A stretch of DNA of 64,000 bases from Rubellimicrobium arenae (lineage in GTDB: Bacteria > Pseudomonadota > Alphaproteobacteria > Rhodobacterales > Rhodobacteraceae), in the NCBI RefSeq assembly GCF_017916295.1, contig NZ_JAFMSS010000004.1, positions 124,001-188,000 on the forward strand. Reading direction: 5' to 3'. Of the stretch, positions 48,722 through 57,660 are shown in pieces. The notes under the pieces are model-generated. The model did not search any database, was not told the origin of the DNA, and saw nothing but the letters and a program-made list of their open reading frames with translations. The translations under genes were made by a program, and so were the position numbers. Position 1 is the stretch's first letter. Each line of letters begins with the position of its first letter.

Positions 48722-51700
48722 TCAGGCACCCGCGCCCTGGGGCGGGCGTTCCGCGCGGACCGTGCCGTCGGCATCCTCGCCATCCTTGCCGCGACCGAGC
48801 ATTTCAAGGATGCGATCCGACAGGTCGGCCTCCGTGAACGGCTTGCGCAGGACGACCTCCCCCGCGAGGGCGCGGGTTCCGGCATGGGCGGTCATGAACA
48901 GGATCGGGAGATCGGGCCGCTCGGCCCGCAGCCGGACGGCCAAAGCCACTCCGTCCATTCCGGGCATCACCACATCCGTGACGACGAGGTCGGGGGCGGG
49001 GCCCCCACGGCCAAGGTCGAGGGCGGCCTGGCCGCCGGGCGCCTCGAGCACATGGTAGCCCAGGTCGCGCAGATGCGCGGCCGTGACGGCACGAAGATCC
49101 TCGTCGTCATCCACGAGCATCAGCACCGCATTCCCATGTTGCCCGCCCGAGCGCCGCGCCACGGGACGGCCGGCCGTCGCCGCATGCGCCCGGGGCAACC
49201 GGATCGTCACCGTGGTCCCCTGCCCGGGGCGGCTGTCGATCCGCAGGGTCCCGCCGGACTGCTCGGCAAAGCCATGCACCATCGCAAGGCCAAGTCCCGT
49301 GCCCTTGCCGGGCTCCTTGGTCGTGAAGAACGGATCCACCGCCCGCGCAAGGACCTCGGGTGGCATGCCGGCCCCGGTGTCCTGGACCGCGAACTCCACG
49401 TAGCTGTCGGAGGCGCCTTCCCACCCCGCGGGCCCGGGACGGTTGCGCACCATGAGGCGGAGCCGGCCACCCTCCGGCATCGCGTCGCGGGCATTGGCCG
49501 CAAGGTTGACCAGGGCGACCTCGAGCTGGTGCGGGTCCACGCGGATCGGCCCCGTCCCGTCCTCGATCTCCACCTCGACCATGATCCCGGACCCGGTGGC
49601 GTGGCCGATCAGCGACTCGATCTGCGGCAACAGGCGGGCGGGCTCCACGAGGGTCGGCGCCAACTGCTCCCGGCGGGCGAAGGCCATGAGCTGCCGCACG
49701 AGCGAGCTTCCCCGTTCGGCGGCCGCCTCGCCATGGCGGAGCAGGTCCAGGATGCCTTCGTCCCGGGTGCGCCGCGCAATGAGCCGGTAGGTCCCCAGAA
49801 CGGCGGCGAGGACGTTGTTGAAGTCGTGCGCGATTCCGCCGGTCAGCTGCCCCAGCGCCTCAAGCTTCTGGGCCTGCAGGAGTTCGGTCTGGACCTTCTC
49901 CCGGCGCTTCATCTCGGCGGCGAGTTCCTCGGCCGTGGCGGACAGCGCGCGCGTCCGCTCGGCGATGCGCGCTTCCAGCATCTCGTTGGACCGCGCCAGG
50001 GCCGACTCGGCGGCCTTGCGCGCCGACAGGTCCACGATCACCGCGACATGCTCGTCGTCCTGGCCGGCCTGGGTCATGGCGACCAGCACCGGGATCCGCC
50101 GCCCATCCTCCAGCAGGTATTCCTTCTCGTAGGGCGCGGCCGAGCCGTTCCGGCGCAACTCGTGCTGCTTGGCGTCGTCGACGTCCCGGTACTCGGGCGG
50201 GGTGAGGTCGCGCCAGTTGATCCGCCCGCTCAGGAAGGCCTCGCGGTCCTGGTCCACCAGCCCCAGGAAGGCGTCGTTGACATAGGAGATGCCGCCGTCC
50301 GCCGTTCCGATCCCGAAGGGAAGGATGTTGGTGTCGATCACCCGGCGGAACCGCTCCTCGCTCAGGCGGAGCGCGGCCTCGGCCTGCTTCTGCTCGGTGA
50401 TGTCCTCGACGATGGCGATCTCGAAGGACGGCGCTCCATTCGCCGCGCGGACGAGCGAGACCGCAAGGCGCGCCCAGACGAGGCGCCCGTCCTTGTGGAT
50501 GTAGCGTTTCTCGACCGTGTAGCGGTCGATCTCGCCCCGGGCCATGCGCTGGAACCGCTGCAGGTCGGGCTCGACGTCGTCCGGATGGGTGATGTCGGGC
50601 CAGGGCAGCCCCATCAACTCCTCCCGCGTGTAGCCCAGCATCGTGCAGAGGGCGTCGTTGACATCTAGGCACTGCATCGTGAACAGGTCCACGCAGCCCA
50701 CCCCCACGCCCGCATTCTCGAACACGGCCCGGAACCGGCTTTCGCTTTCCCGGAGGGCTGCCTCGGCCTGCTTGCGCGCGGTGATGTCGATCGTGCTCCC
50801 GATGGCGCGCACCGGGCCGTCTGGTCCGTAGACGACCAGGGTGCGGTCCGAGAGGTGGATCCAGTGCCCGTCATGGTGGCGCAGCCGGTAGTCCGCCTCG
50901 ATCCGCTCCTGCCTCGCGTCGATGGCGGCGCGGGCTTCCTGCTGGAGCCGGGGCAGGTCGTCGGGATGGAGCCGGGCGTCCCACCAGGCCGGATCGGGCG
51001 GAATGTCCGCGATGTCGTAGCCGGTGATCTGCCGGACCTGCCCGCCGCGGGAAACCTGCCCGGTCCTGAGGTCCCAGTCGTAGATGATGCCGTTCACCGC
51101 CTCGAGGGCGAGCCGCACCCGCTCCTCGTTCTCGCGCAGGCGCTCCTCGGCCAGCTTGCGTTCGGTGATGTCCGTGTGGGTCCCGAAGAGCCGCAGGGGC
51201 CGGCCCTCGGCATCGCGCTCGATCTCGGCCAGCACCGAGATCCACCGAAGCGCGCCGTCGCTGGGGCGGATGATGCGGTAATCGATGGCGTATTCCGTCT
51301 GGGCCGTGGCGATGGCCTGGAGGAACGCCTTCTCCGTACGCTCGCGGTCCTCCGGGTGGATGCGGCGCACCCAATCGTCATGCGTTTCGCCGGCGGCCTC
51401 GGGCGGAAGGCCGTGGATGGCCAGATATTCCGGCGATCGGCGGTTGGTGAACTCGCCGTCGCGAAGATGCACCACATGGCCCCCCGATCGTCCGAGCCGG
51501 TGCGCCCGGGCCAGTTCCGCCTCGCGGCGGCGCAGCCGGTCCTCGCTCTCGCGCAGCGCCGCCAGGGCCTCCTGGCGCGACCGCAGCAGGGCGAAACGGT
51601 CCGTGGCCACCCGGATGGAGCGGACCAGCGCCTCCCGGTCGGTGCGGTTCCGGTCGATGTAGTCCTGCGCGCCTTCCTTCATCGCGGCGACGGCCCGAGC

Positions 51701-51979
51701 CTCGCCGCCGGCCTCGGTCAGCAGGACCACGGGCACCTGCGGATCGCCCGAGGCGTCGTGCAAGGCCCGCAGCACCTCGAGCCCGTCCATATCCGGGAGC
51801 GTTTCACCCAGGAGAACGCAGTCCGGGCGCAGCCGCCGCGCCGCAGCGATGCCCTCGGCCCCGGTCGCCGCCTCGTGGACCACAGGGGCGGGGTCGCCGC
51901 CGGTTCCGGACAGGCGGATGGCCAGCGCCCGGCGGGTCTCCGGGCTGCCATCGACGATCAGCACCGATAGCGGAGTCAT
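48722..51979 (-). CDS. Multi-PAS hybrid histidine kinase with degenerate N-terminal receiver
   Basis: 1085 residues, no transmembrane segment. Order: a receiver-like domain (5-125), four PAS/PAC units (about 150-275, 285-410, 420-535, 545-660), a coiled linker, a histidine kinase core with H-box GGIAHDFNNVLAAV (His718) and ATPase boxes NLAANARDAMP, DTGAGMPPEV and GKGTGLGLAMVHG, and a C-terminal receiver with Asp1002 in DLVVTDVVMPGMDG and LRKPF. The N-terminal receiver has Gly58 where the phosphoacceptor Asp belongs and lacks the conserved Lys, so it cannot be phosphorylated in the usual way. Divergent from an HD-GYP operon across 321 bases; the signal is unknown. Confidence 0.9.
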   Translation of the reverse strand: MTPLSVLIVDGSPETRRALAIRLSGTGGDPAPVVHEAATGAEGIAAARRLRPDCVLLGETLPDMDGLEVLRALHDASGDPQVPVVLLTEAGGEARAVAAMKEGAQDYIDRNRTDREALVRSIRVATDRFALLRSRQEALAALRESEDRLRRREAELARAHRLGRSGGHVVHLRDGEFTNRRSPEYLAIHGLPPEAAGETHDDWVRRIHPEDRERTEKAFLQAIATAQTEYAIDYRIIRPSDGALRWISVLAEIERDAEGRPLRLFGTHTDITERKLAEERLRENEERVRLALEAVNGIIYDWDLRTGQVSRGGQVRQITGYDIADIPPDPAWWDARLHPDDLPRLQQEARAAIDARQERIEADYRLRHHDGHWIHLSDRTLVVYGPDGPVRAIGSTIDITARKQAEAALRESESRFRAVFENAGVGVGCVDLFTMQCLDVNDALCTMLGYTREELMGLPWPDITHPDDVEPDLQRFQRMARGEIDRYTVEKRYIHKDGRLVWARLAVSLVRAANGAPSFEIAIVEDITEQKQAEAALRLSEERFRRVIDTNILPFGIGTADGGISYVNDAFLGLVDQDREAFLSGRINWRDLTPPEYRDVDDAKQHELRRNGSAAPYEKEYLLEDGRRIPVLVAMTQAGQDDEHVAVIVDLSARKAAESALARSNEMLEARIAERTRALSATAEELAAEMKRREKVQTELLQAQKLEALGQLTGGIAHDFNNVLAAVLGTYRLIARRTRDEGILDLLRHGEAAAERGSSLVRQLMAFARREQLAPTLVEPARLLPQIESLIGHATGSGIMVEVEIEDGTGPIRVDPHQLEVALVNLAANARDAMPEGGRLRLMVRNRPGPAGWEGASDSYVEFAVQDTGAGMPPEVLARAVDPFFTTKEPGKGTGLGLAMVHGFAEQSGGTLRIDSRPGQGTTVTIRLPRAHAATAGRPVARRSGGQHGNAVLMLVDDDEDLRAVTAAHLRDLGYHVLEAPGGQAALDLGRGGPAPDLVVTDVVMPGMDGVALAVRLRAERPDLPILFMTAHAGTRALAGEVVLRKPFTEADLSDRILEMLGRGKDGEDADGTVRAERPPQGAGA

Positions 51980-52300
51980 GGCCGTCGGGCGTCCCGCATC
52001 CCAAGGCGGCCCCTGGGCGGATCCCTGCGGGCGGCATCCCCGTCCCGCCCGAGAGGGCCAGACCCGGCCATCATCTTGCGCGTCCCCTCGCGTGGTTGGC
52101 TTTCGTCAACGATAGGGTAGAGCCGATCCGCGTCGAGAAGTCGACGGCCGGGATGACGCGGGCCAACCCCGGCAGGGGAGCCCGGCCAATCGCCTGGTCC
52201 GTAAAGTTCAAGATATCTGCCCGTCCGACGGAAAGATTCCATTCACCTCGATCCCCGAGATTGCCTCCGTAGCCTGTTGCAGCCGGTGGGGACCAGACCG
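51980..52300. promoter_or_regulatory. 321-base divergent region between the PAS kinase and HD-GYP operon
   Basis: No gene seen. It must hold both promoters. The only symmetric element noted is GTTG-N9-CAAC (52094-52110). No clear hexamers could be assigned. Confidence 0.35.
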
Positions 52301-53353
52301 ATGGACCTTTGCGTGATCGACGACCACCGCGTGAACCTGGGTGTCCTGAAGGGGGTCATCGGTTCCGTTCCCGGCTGGGAGGCGGAGGCTTTCCAGGACC
52401 CCGCCGAAGCCCTGGGCCGCTGCGCGCGCAAGGTGTTCGACCTCGTCATCGTCGATTACCAGATGCCCGGGATGAACGGCATCGACGTGATCCGGCACCT
52501 GCGGGCGGACCCCCGCTTCGAGCATGTGCCCATCGTCATGATCACCGCCGACGCCGACCGTGGCCTGCGGATCGAGGCCATTCGCGCGGGCGCCACCGAC
52601 TTCCTGAACAAGCCCGTCGACCCCGAGGAACTGCGCGTGCGCGCGGCCAACCTCCTGGCGCTCCGCCGCGCGCAGACGGCCCTGGCCGACCGTGCGGTCC
52701 ATCTCGCCGACGAGGTGGCCGCCGCCACCCGGCGCATCGCCCAGCGCGAGGAGGAGGTGATCCAGCGGCTCGCCCGGGCCATCGAATACCGGGACGACCA
52801 GACGGGGGAGCATATCCTCCGCGTGGCCCGGATCTCCGGCATGGTGGCCGGGGAGCTCGGCCTGCCGCAGCAGTTCTGCGCCAACATCTTTTTGGCCGCG
52901 CAACTGCATGACACCGGCAAGATCGGTCTGCCCGACTCCATCCTGCTCAAGCCCGGCCGGCTGACCGACGACGAGATCCAGGTCATGCGCCTGCATACGG
53001 TCATGGGCGGGGAGGTGCTGCGCGACGGCACGAGCGATCTCATCCGCATGGCGCATGACATCGCGCTCTGCCACCACGAGCGGTGGGACGGGCGCGGTTA
53101 TCCGCACGGCCGCATGCAGGAGGACATTCCCCTGTCGGCCCGCATCGTCTCGGTGGCCGACGTGCTGGACGCGCTTCGCACGGCGCGACCTTACAAGCCG
53201 GCCTGGGATGCCGAGGCCGCCCGTTCCGAGATCGAGAAACTCTCGGGCGCGGCCTTCGACCCGGCCTGCGTGGCGGCCCTGATGCGCATCTGGCCCGCCG
53301 TGACGGCCCTCTACCCCGACACTTCGCTTCCCAAACAGGAGAATGCTGCATGA
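52301..53353 (+). CDS. Response regulator with HD-GYP phosphodiesterase domain
   Basis: 350 residues from ATG at 52301. Receiver domain with Asp52 in DLVIVDYQMPGMNG, acid pair IDD near residue 7 and Lys in NKPVD, all intact. After a helical linker (RRIAQREEEVIQRLARAIEY) the HD-GYP domain has His203-Asp204 (LHDTGKIGLPD), HTVMGGEVL, CHHERWDGRGYP (Gly266-Tyr267-Pro268) and ARIVSVADVLDALR. It should hydrolyse cyclic di-GMP when phosphorylated. Its stop overlaps the next start by 4 bases; the membrane hybrid kinase two genes on is the likely phosphodonor. Confidence 0.93.
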   Translation: MDLCVIDDHRVNLGVLKGVIGSVPGWEAEAFQDPAEALGRCARKVFDLVIVDYQMPGMNGIDVIRHLRADPRFEHVPIVMITADADRGLRIEAIRAGATDFLNKPVDPEELRVRAANLLALRRAQTALADRAVHLADEVAAATRRIAQREEEVIQRLARAIEYRDDQTGEHILRVARISGMVAGELGLPQQFCANIFLAAQLHDTGKIGLPDSILLKPGRLTDDEIQVMRLHTVMGGEVLRDGTSDLIRMAHDIALCHHERWDGRGYPHGRMQEDIPLSARIVSVADVLDALRTARPYKPAWDAEAARSEIEKLSGAAFDPACVAALMRIWPAVTALYPDTSLPKQENAA

Positions 53354-53895
53354 CCCTGCCCGTTCAACTTGGCCTCTCGCGACGCCACGTGCTGAGAGGA
53401 GCCCTCGCGGCCATGGTGGCCGCCGGCCTCGACGCGCCGCGGAAGGCCATGGCCGCTCTGGCGGCTCCTGCGGGACAGGTCGTCCTGACGCTTTCGGGCC
53501 AGGTTGCCGACACGAACTCGGACGGCGTCGCGGAGTTCGACCTCGCGATGCTCGACGCCCTTCCCCAGCGGGAGACGGTGACCGCCACGCCCTGGCACGA
53601 GGGGCGGCCCACCTTTAGCGGCCCGACGATCGCCTCGGTCCTGCGGGCCGTCGGCGCCCAGGGCTCCAAGCTGCGGATCGTCGCGCTCAACGACTATTCC
53701 GCCGAGATGCCGGTCGAGGATGCCCAGACCATTCCGGTGATCCTGGCCACCCGCATCGACGGAAAGACGATCTCGATCCGCGACAAGGGTCCGCTGTTCG
53801 TGATCTATCCCTTCGACGAACAGCCCGAGCTGTTCAACGAGGTCTATTTCGGCCGTTCGGTCTGGCAGGTCGCCAGGATCGAGGTCATCGCGTGA
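53350..53895 (+). CDS. Secreted molybdopterin-oxidoreductase-fold protein lacking Cys
   Basis: 181 residues. SRRHVLRGALAAMVAAGLDA is a Tat-like signal peptide (RR, then hydrophobic stretch). The mature protein resembles the SUOX-type molybdopterin-binding fold (VLTLSGQV, FDLAMLDALPQ, FSGPTIASVLRAVG, LRIVALNDYSAEMPVED, RDKGPLFVIYPFD). The protein contains no Cys, so the ligand for molybdenum is missing. It is wedged between an HD-GYP regulator and a membrane kinase with 4-base overlaps at both ends. It probably binds a periplasmic ligand for the kinase rather than acting as an enzyme (inference). Confidence 0.72.
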   Translation: MTLPVQLGLSRRHVLRGALAAMVAAGLDAPRKAMAALAAPAGQVVLTLSGQVADTNSDGVAEFDLAMLDALPQRETVTATPWHEGRPTFSGPTIASVLRAVGAQGSKLRIVALNDYSAEMPVEDAQTIPVILATRIDGKTISIRDKGPLFVIYPFDEQPELFNEVYFGRSVWQVARIEVIA

Positions 53896-56162
53896 AGCGC
53901 TGGCGCCGCCGGTCCGACTGGACGGGGTCCCGCCGCCTGCGGTGGGGCCTCGCGGTGCTGAGCGGCATCAGCCTCGTCCTGCTCCTCAGCGTCGTCTACC
54001 TTTTCAGCCTCCTGAGGGAGAGCCGCCAGGCCATGGAGGACAGCGTCCGCGAGGACGCGATGTGGGCGGTCTACCAGACGGACCGCCAGACCAACTCGAT
54101 GATCGCCGCCATCGACACCACGCTGTTCGACGAGCTGTCCGGAGGACCGGCCCCGGTCTCGGAGGCCTATGACATCCTCTACAGCCGCGCCCAACTGCTC
54201 GAGGATGGCTCCTTCGGCGTGAAGTTCGAGGACACGCCCGAACTCTTTGCGCAGGCCAACCGCGTCCGGGACAGGATCCTCGCGCTCGCGCAGTCGATCG
54301 ATGCCTTGGCCGCCGAACCTTCCATGGCCGCCCTCAGAAGCGTGCGGGACAAGGTCGCGGCCATCCATGACGACACCGCCGAACTGGTCATGCAGACCAA
54401 CAGCGTCCTCAACGCCACGCGCGTCGCGCAGCGGGCCGAGGTGTGGCGCCTCCAGACCGCGCTGGGCATCAACGTGGCGCTCCTGGTGGTGGGCTTCGTG
54501 GGCATCGCCACGCTCATGGCGGCCCAGATGCAGCAGATCGCGACCGCCGGTCGCAAGCTGGCGCTGCTGGGCGAACGGAACCGTGCCATCGCCCAACGGG
54601 CGCGAGCCGCGAGCCGCGCAAAATCCACGTTCCTCGCCACCATGAGCCACGAGATCCGGACCCCCCTCAACGGCATCATCGGCACCGCCGAGCTTCTGGC
54701 GCATTCGACGCTGTCGCCCGACCAGATGCGCCAGCTGTCGATGATCCGGGAATCCGGCTACCACCTCCTCGAGGTGATCAGCGACGTCCTCGACTTCTCC
54801 AAGCTCGAGTCCGGCAAGGTGGAGTTCGAGCATCAGCGCGTTCGCCTGCCCGACGTGGCCGAAACCCTGCTCACGATGCTGGTGCCCCGGGCGGATCTCA
54901 AGGGCCTGCGGCTGAACGTGGACCTTCCCAGGATCGAGTTGGGCACCGACCCGGCGCGGCTGAGGCAGGTCATGGTCAACCTGATCGGCAACGCCATCAA
55001 GTTCACCGCAGCGGGCTCGATCACGGCGCATGGCCGACTGATCGCGCCCGATCGCCTGCGGGTCGAGATCCTCGACACCGGGATCGGCATTCCCGCCGAG
55101 GCGATGCCCCTGCTGTTCCGGGACTTCAGCCAGGTGGACGGTTCGGCCTCCCGCAGCTTTGGGGGCACCGGACTGGGCCTCGCCATCTGCAAGCGGATCG
55201 TGGAAGGGCTGGGGGGGCGGATCGGCGTGTCCAGCGCCCCCCGCGCGGGCAGCACCTTCTGGTTCGAGATCCCCGTCCTTGATCCGGCGGTCTGCGACGA
55301 CGTCCCGGCGCCCGTCGCGGCGCCTGACACCTGCGGCCAGGGGACCTTCCGCGGCCGCGTCCTCGTGGTCGAGGACAATCCGGTGAACCGGGCGGTGGCC
55401 AAGGGCCTGCTGGAGTGGCTCGGCCTGACGGTCGAAATGGCCCATGATGGCGCCGAAGCTGTGGAGCGGCTGTCCTCCGAATGCTTCGACCTGGTGCTGA
55501 TGGACGTCCAGATGCCGGTGATGAGCGGCCTGGAGGCCACTCAGGAACTGCGGCGCAGGGGCAATCGCGTCCGCATCGTCGGCCTGACGGGCAATGCCTT
55601 CGTCAGCGACCGGGCCGATTGCCTTCGTGTCGGGATGGACGACTTCGTGCCCAAGCCGGTGACCCAGCAGAAGCTGGTTCAGGCCCTGACGGAGTCCGGC
55701 CTGCGACGGCCTGACTGCGACGAAGCGGCCCCCGCCGGGCCGGAGCCCACGTCCCAAGGTGGCCAGGCGGTCGAAACGCCTGCGACCGCCAGTGTCGCCG
55801 AAACCGCCAGCCCGGAGGTGGCCCATCTTGATGCCGGACTCGTCGAGGCGTTGACCGCGGCGCTGGGGGCGGACACGGTCGACGTGCTTCTCGGGGACAT
55901 CCTCGTGGAGGCCGAGGCGCTTCCCGCCGTGTTGGGGGACCCGGGCCTGACGCCCCAGCGCATGGACACGGTGCTTCACAGCTTCAAAGGGGCCGCCGCG
56001 ACGCTGGGGCTGGTCGATGCCGCGACCCGGGCGCAGGCGCTCCGACAGGCAGCCGACTGGACCGAGGCGGATGTCGAGGCGATCCTGGCCAGCACCCGGA
56101 TCGGCGTTCGGATGGCCAAGGATCTGGTCGGCGCGTCACCGGGCGCACAGGCCGCCGCCTGA
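53892..56162 (+). CDS. Membrane hybrid histidine kinase with receiver and HPt domains
   Basis: 756 residues, GTG start at 53892 overlapping the upstream stop (GTGA). Two transmembrane helices (19-40 and 190-212) enclose a helical periplasmic domain. Kinase core: H-box FLATMSHEIRTPLNGI (His253), N-box VNLIGNAIKFT, G1 DTGIGIPAEA, G2 GGTGLGLAICKRIVEG. Receiver with Asp538 in DLVLMDVQMPVMSG and an intact VVEDN; C-terminal HPt with His696 in LHSFKGAAATLG. This forms a full His-Asp-His relay that should pass phosphate to the HD-GYP receiver. No dedicated sensor domain is recognised in the periplasmic part, suggesting it senses through the partner protein encoded upstream. Confidence 0.93.
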   Translation: MKRWRRRSDWTGSRRLRWGLAVLSGISLVLLLSVVYLFSLLRESRQAMEDSVREDAMWAVYQTDRQTNSMIAAIDTTLFDELSGGPAPVSEAYDILYSRAQLLEDGSFGVKFEDTPELFAQANRVRDRILALAQSIDALAAEPSMAALRSVRDKVAAIHDDTAELVMQTNSVLNATRVAQRAEVWRLQTALGINVALLVVGFVGIATLMAAQMQQIATAGRKLALLGERNRAIAQRARAASRAKSTFLATMSHEIRTPLNGIIGTAELLAHSTLSPDQMRQLSMIRESGYHLLEVISDVLDFSKLESGKVEFEHQRVRLPDVAETLLTMLVPRADLKGLRLNVDLPRIELGTDPARLRQVMVNLIGNAIKFTAAGSITAHGRLIAPDRLRVEILDTGIGIPAEAMPLLFRDFSQVDGSASRSFGGTGLGLAICKRIVEGLGGRIGVSSAPRAGSTFWFEIPVLDPAVCDDVPAPVAAPDTCGQGTFRGRVLVVEDNPVNRAVAKGLLEWLGLTVEMAHDGAEAVERLSSECFDLVLMDVQMPVMSGLEATQELRRRGNRVRIVGLTGNAFVSDRADCLRVGMDDFVPKPVTQQKLVQALTESGLRRPDCDEAAPAGPEPTSQGGQAVETPATASVAETASPEVAHLDAGLVEALTAALGADTVDVLLGDILVEAEALPAVLGDPGLTPQRMDTVLHSFKGAAATLGLVDAATRAQALRQAADWTEADVEAILASTRIGVRMAKDLVGASPGAQAAA

Positions 56163-56195
56163 CGGCGCCCCTCCCGATCGATCGGGAGCCCGCGA

Positions 56196-56495
56196 TCAGC
56201 GTGCGTCGATCCGGAGGGTTTGCCGAAGCCGCCCGGTCAGGCGGTCATAGATCAGGATGCGGTCATCGCCTGTGACGATGGCAAGCCAGTCCCCACCCTG
56301 GGTGAACGCGGTGGCCCTGGCCCCTTCGGGAAGCTGCAGGCTGTCGGGCAGGGGCGGGCCATCCGCATTCAGGCGCATGACAAGGGCACCGATCAGGACT
56401 AGGAAGCCCACGATCATCACCACGATCAGCGTCACGACCAGGCGCTGGAGAGCCCGCAGCCCGGGCGGAAGAGGGGCCTCGGGGGCCGTATCCAT
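56196..56495 (-). CDS. DUF6476-like single-pass membrane protein
   Basis: 99 residues from ATG at 56495. One transmembrane helix (about 18-41, LVVTLIVVMIVGFLVLIGAL), then a short periplasmic beta domain with GGDWLAIVTGDDRILIYDR and final RQTLRIDAR. Matches small conserved proteins of Rhodobacteraceae encoded back-to-back with the rluD-type gene. Function unknown. Its start codon abuts that of the divergent neighbour with no spacer. Confidence 0.75.
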   Translation of the reverse strand: MDTAPEAPLPPGLRALQRLVVTLIVVMIVGFLVLIGALVMRLNADGPPLPDSLQLPEGARATAFTQGGDWLAIVTGDDRILIYDRLTGRLRQTLRIDAR

Positions 56496-57515
56496 ATGTC
56501 CGATCGCCTCAGCTTCGATATCGCGGCCAATCCGCCGCGCCGCCTTGATAAGGCGCTCGCGCGTGACGTGCCAGATGAGAGCCTCAGCCGCTCGCGCCTC
56601 GCGCGGCTGATCGCGGAGGGTGCGGTCCGCGTCGGGGGCGAGGTGCGGACCGACCCCTCGGGGCCTGTCGCGGAGGGCGACCGCGTCGAGATCGAGATCG
56701 GTCCCCCCGAGGAAAGCCATATCGGCCCGGAGCCGATCCCCCTCGACATCGTCTGGGAGGATGCGGACCTGATCGTGGTGAACAAGCCGCCCGGCATGGT
56801 CGTCCACCCCGCACCCGGAGCGACCTCCGGCACGCTGGTGAATGCGCTGATCCACCATTGCGGCCCTTCGCTGTCGGGGGTGGGGGGAATGCTCCGCCCG
56901 GGGATCGTTCATCGGATCGACAAGGACACCTCGGGGCTCCTGGTGTCGGCCAAGTCCGACCGGGCGCACCAGGGCCTGGCCGCGCAGTTCGAGGCACACG
57001 AGGTCGAGCGGCACTACCTCGCGGTCTGCCATGGACGGCCGGAGTCGTCCGATCCGCGTCTGGCGGGTCTTCGCGGTGTCAGTTGGGAGCCAGGAGGCGT
57101 GCTGCGGATCGCGACGCGGCTCGACCGTCACCGCACCGATCGGCAACGGCAGGCGGTGACCTGGGAAGGGGGGCGGCACGCCGTCACCCGCGCCCGGGTG
57201 GTCGAGCCCTTCGGGAGCCCTCCGTCTGCCGCGCTGATCGACTGCTGGCTGGAAACCGGGCGCACGCACCAGATCCGGGTCCACATGGCCTATGCCGGCC
57301 ATGGTCTGGTGGGCGATCCGGTCTATGGCGGGCATCGCAAGGCCTCGATCCGCGCCCTGGGACCGGAGGGCGCCGCGGCGATCGAGGGGTTCCCGCGTCA
57401 GGCGCTTCATGCGGCGACCCTGGGCTTCGTCCACCCCGTCACGGGGCAGCGGCTCCGCTTCGAAGCCCCATTGCCGGCCGATATGTCGGAACTCCTTCGC
57501 GCGCTGGGCGGTTGA
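56496..57515 (+). CDS. rluD: RluA/RluD-family 23S rRNA pseudouridine synthase
   Basis: 339 residues. N-terminal S4 RNA-binding domain (LDKALARDVPDESLSRSRLA ... AEGDRVEIEI, about 17-68) and catalytic domain with IVWEDADLIVVNKPPGMVVH and HRIDKDTSGLLV, where Asp142 is the catalytic residue; later motifs GRTHQIRVHMAYAGHGLVGD are intact. It isomerises uridines in helix 69 of 23S rRNA if a true RluD; other RluA-family targets cannot be excluded. Start ATG abuts the divergent DUF6476-like start (CATATG). rpoH follows, as in related genomes. Confidence 0.9.
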   Translation: MSDRLSFDIAANPPRRLDKALARDVPDESLSRSRLARLIAEGAVRVGGEVRTDPSGPVAEGDRVEIEIGPPEESHIGPEPIPLDIVWEDADLIVVNKPPGMVVHPAPGATSGTLVNALIHHCGPSLSGVGGMLRPGIVHRIDKDTSGLLVSAKSDRAHQGLAAQFEAHEVERHYLAVCHGRPESSDPRLAGLRGVSWEPGGVLRIATRLDRHRTDRQRQAVTWEGGRHAVTRARVVEPFGSPPSAALIDCWLETGRTHQIRVHMAYAGHGLVGDPVYGGHRKASIRALGPEGAAAIEGFPRQALHAATLGFVHPVTGQRLRFEAPLPADMSELLRALGG

Positions 57516-57563
57516 GCCCTCGTCACCTGATGTCACGCTGTGGAATAACGCACAGCGATTGTT

Positions 57564-57585
57564 CATCTTTTCTCAGGAAAAGATG
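57564..57585. promoter_or_regulatory. A/T-rich perfect inverted repeat upstream of rpoH
   Basis: CATCTTTTC (57564-57572) and GAAAAGATG (57577-57585) with loop TCAG. It lies 49 bases after the rluD stop and about 75 bases before the rpoH ATG. It could terminate rluD or regulate rpoH at DNA or RNA level. Confidence 0.5.
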
Positions 57586-57660
57586 AGATATGACCCGATT
57601 TCCCTTGCGTCCAGCGCATGTAAATGTTAAAGGGATGAACTTTTCCGAAAGGGGGCCCTC

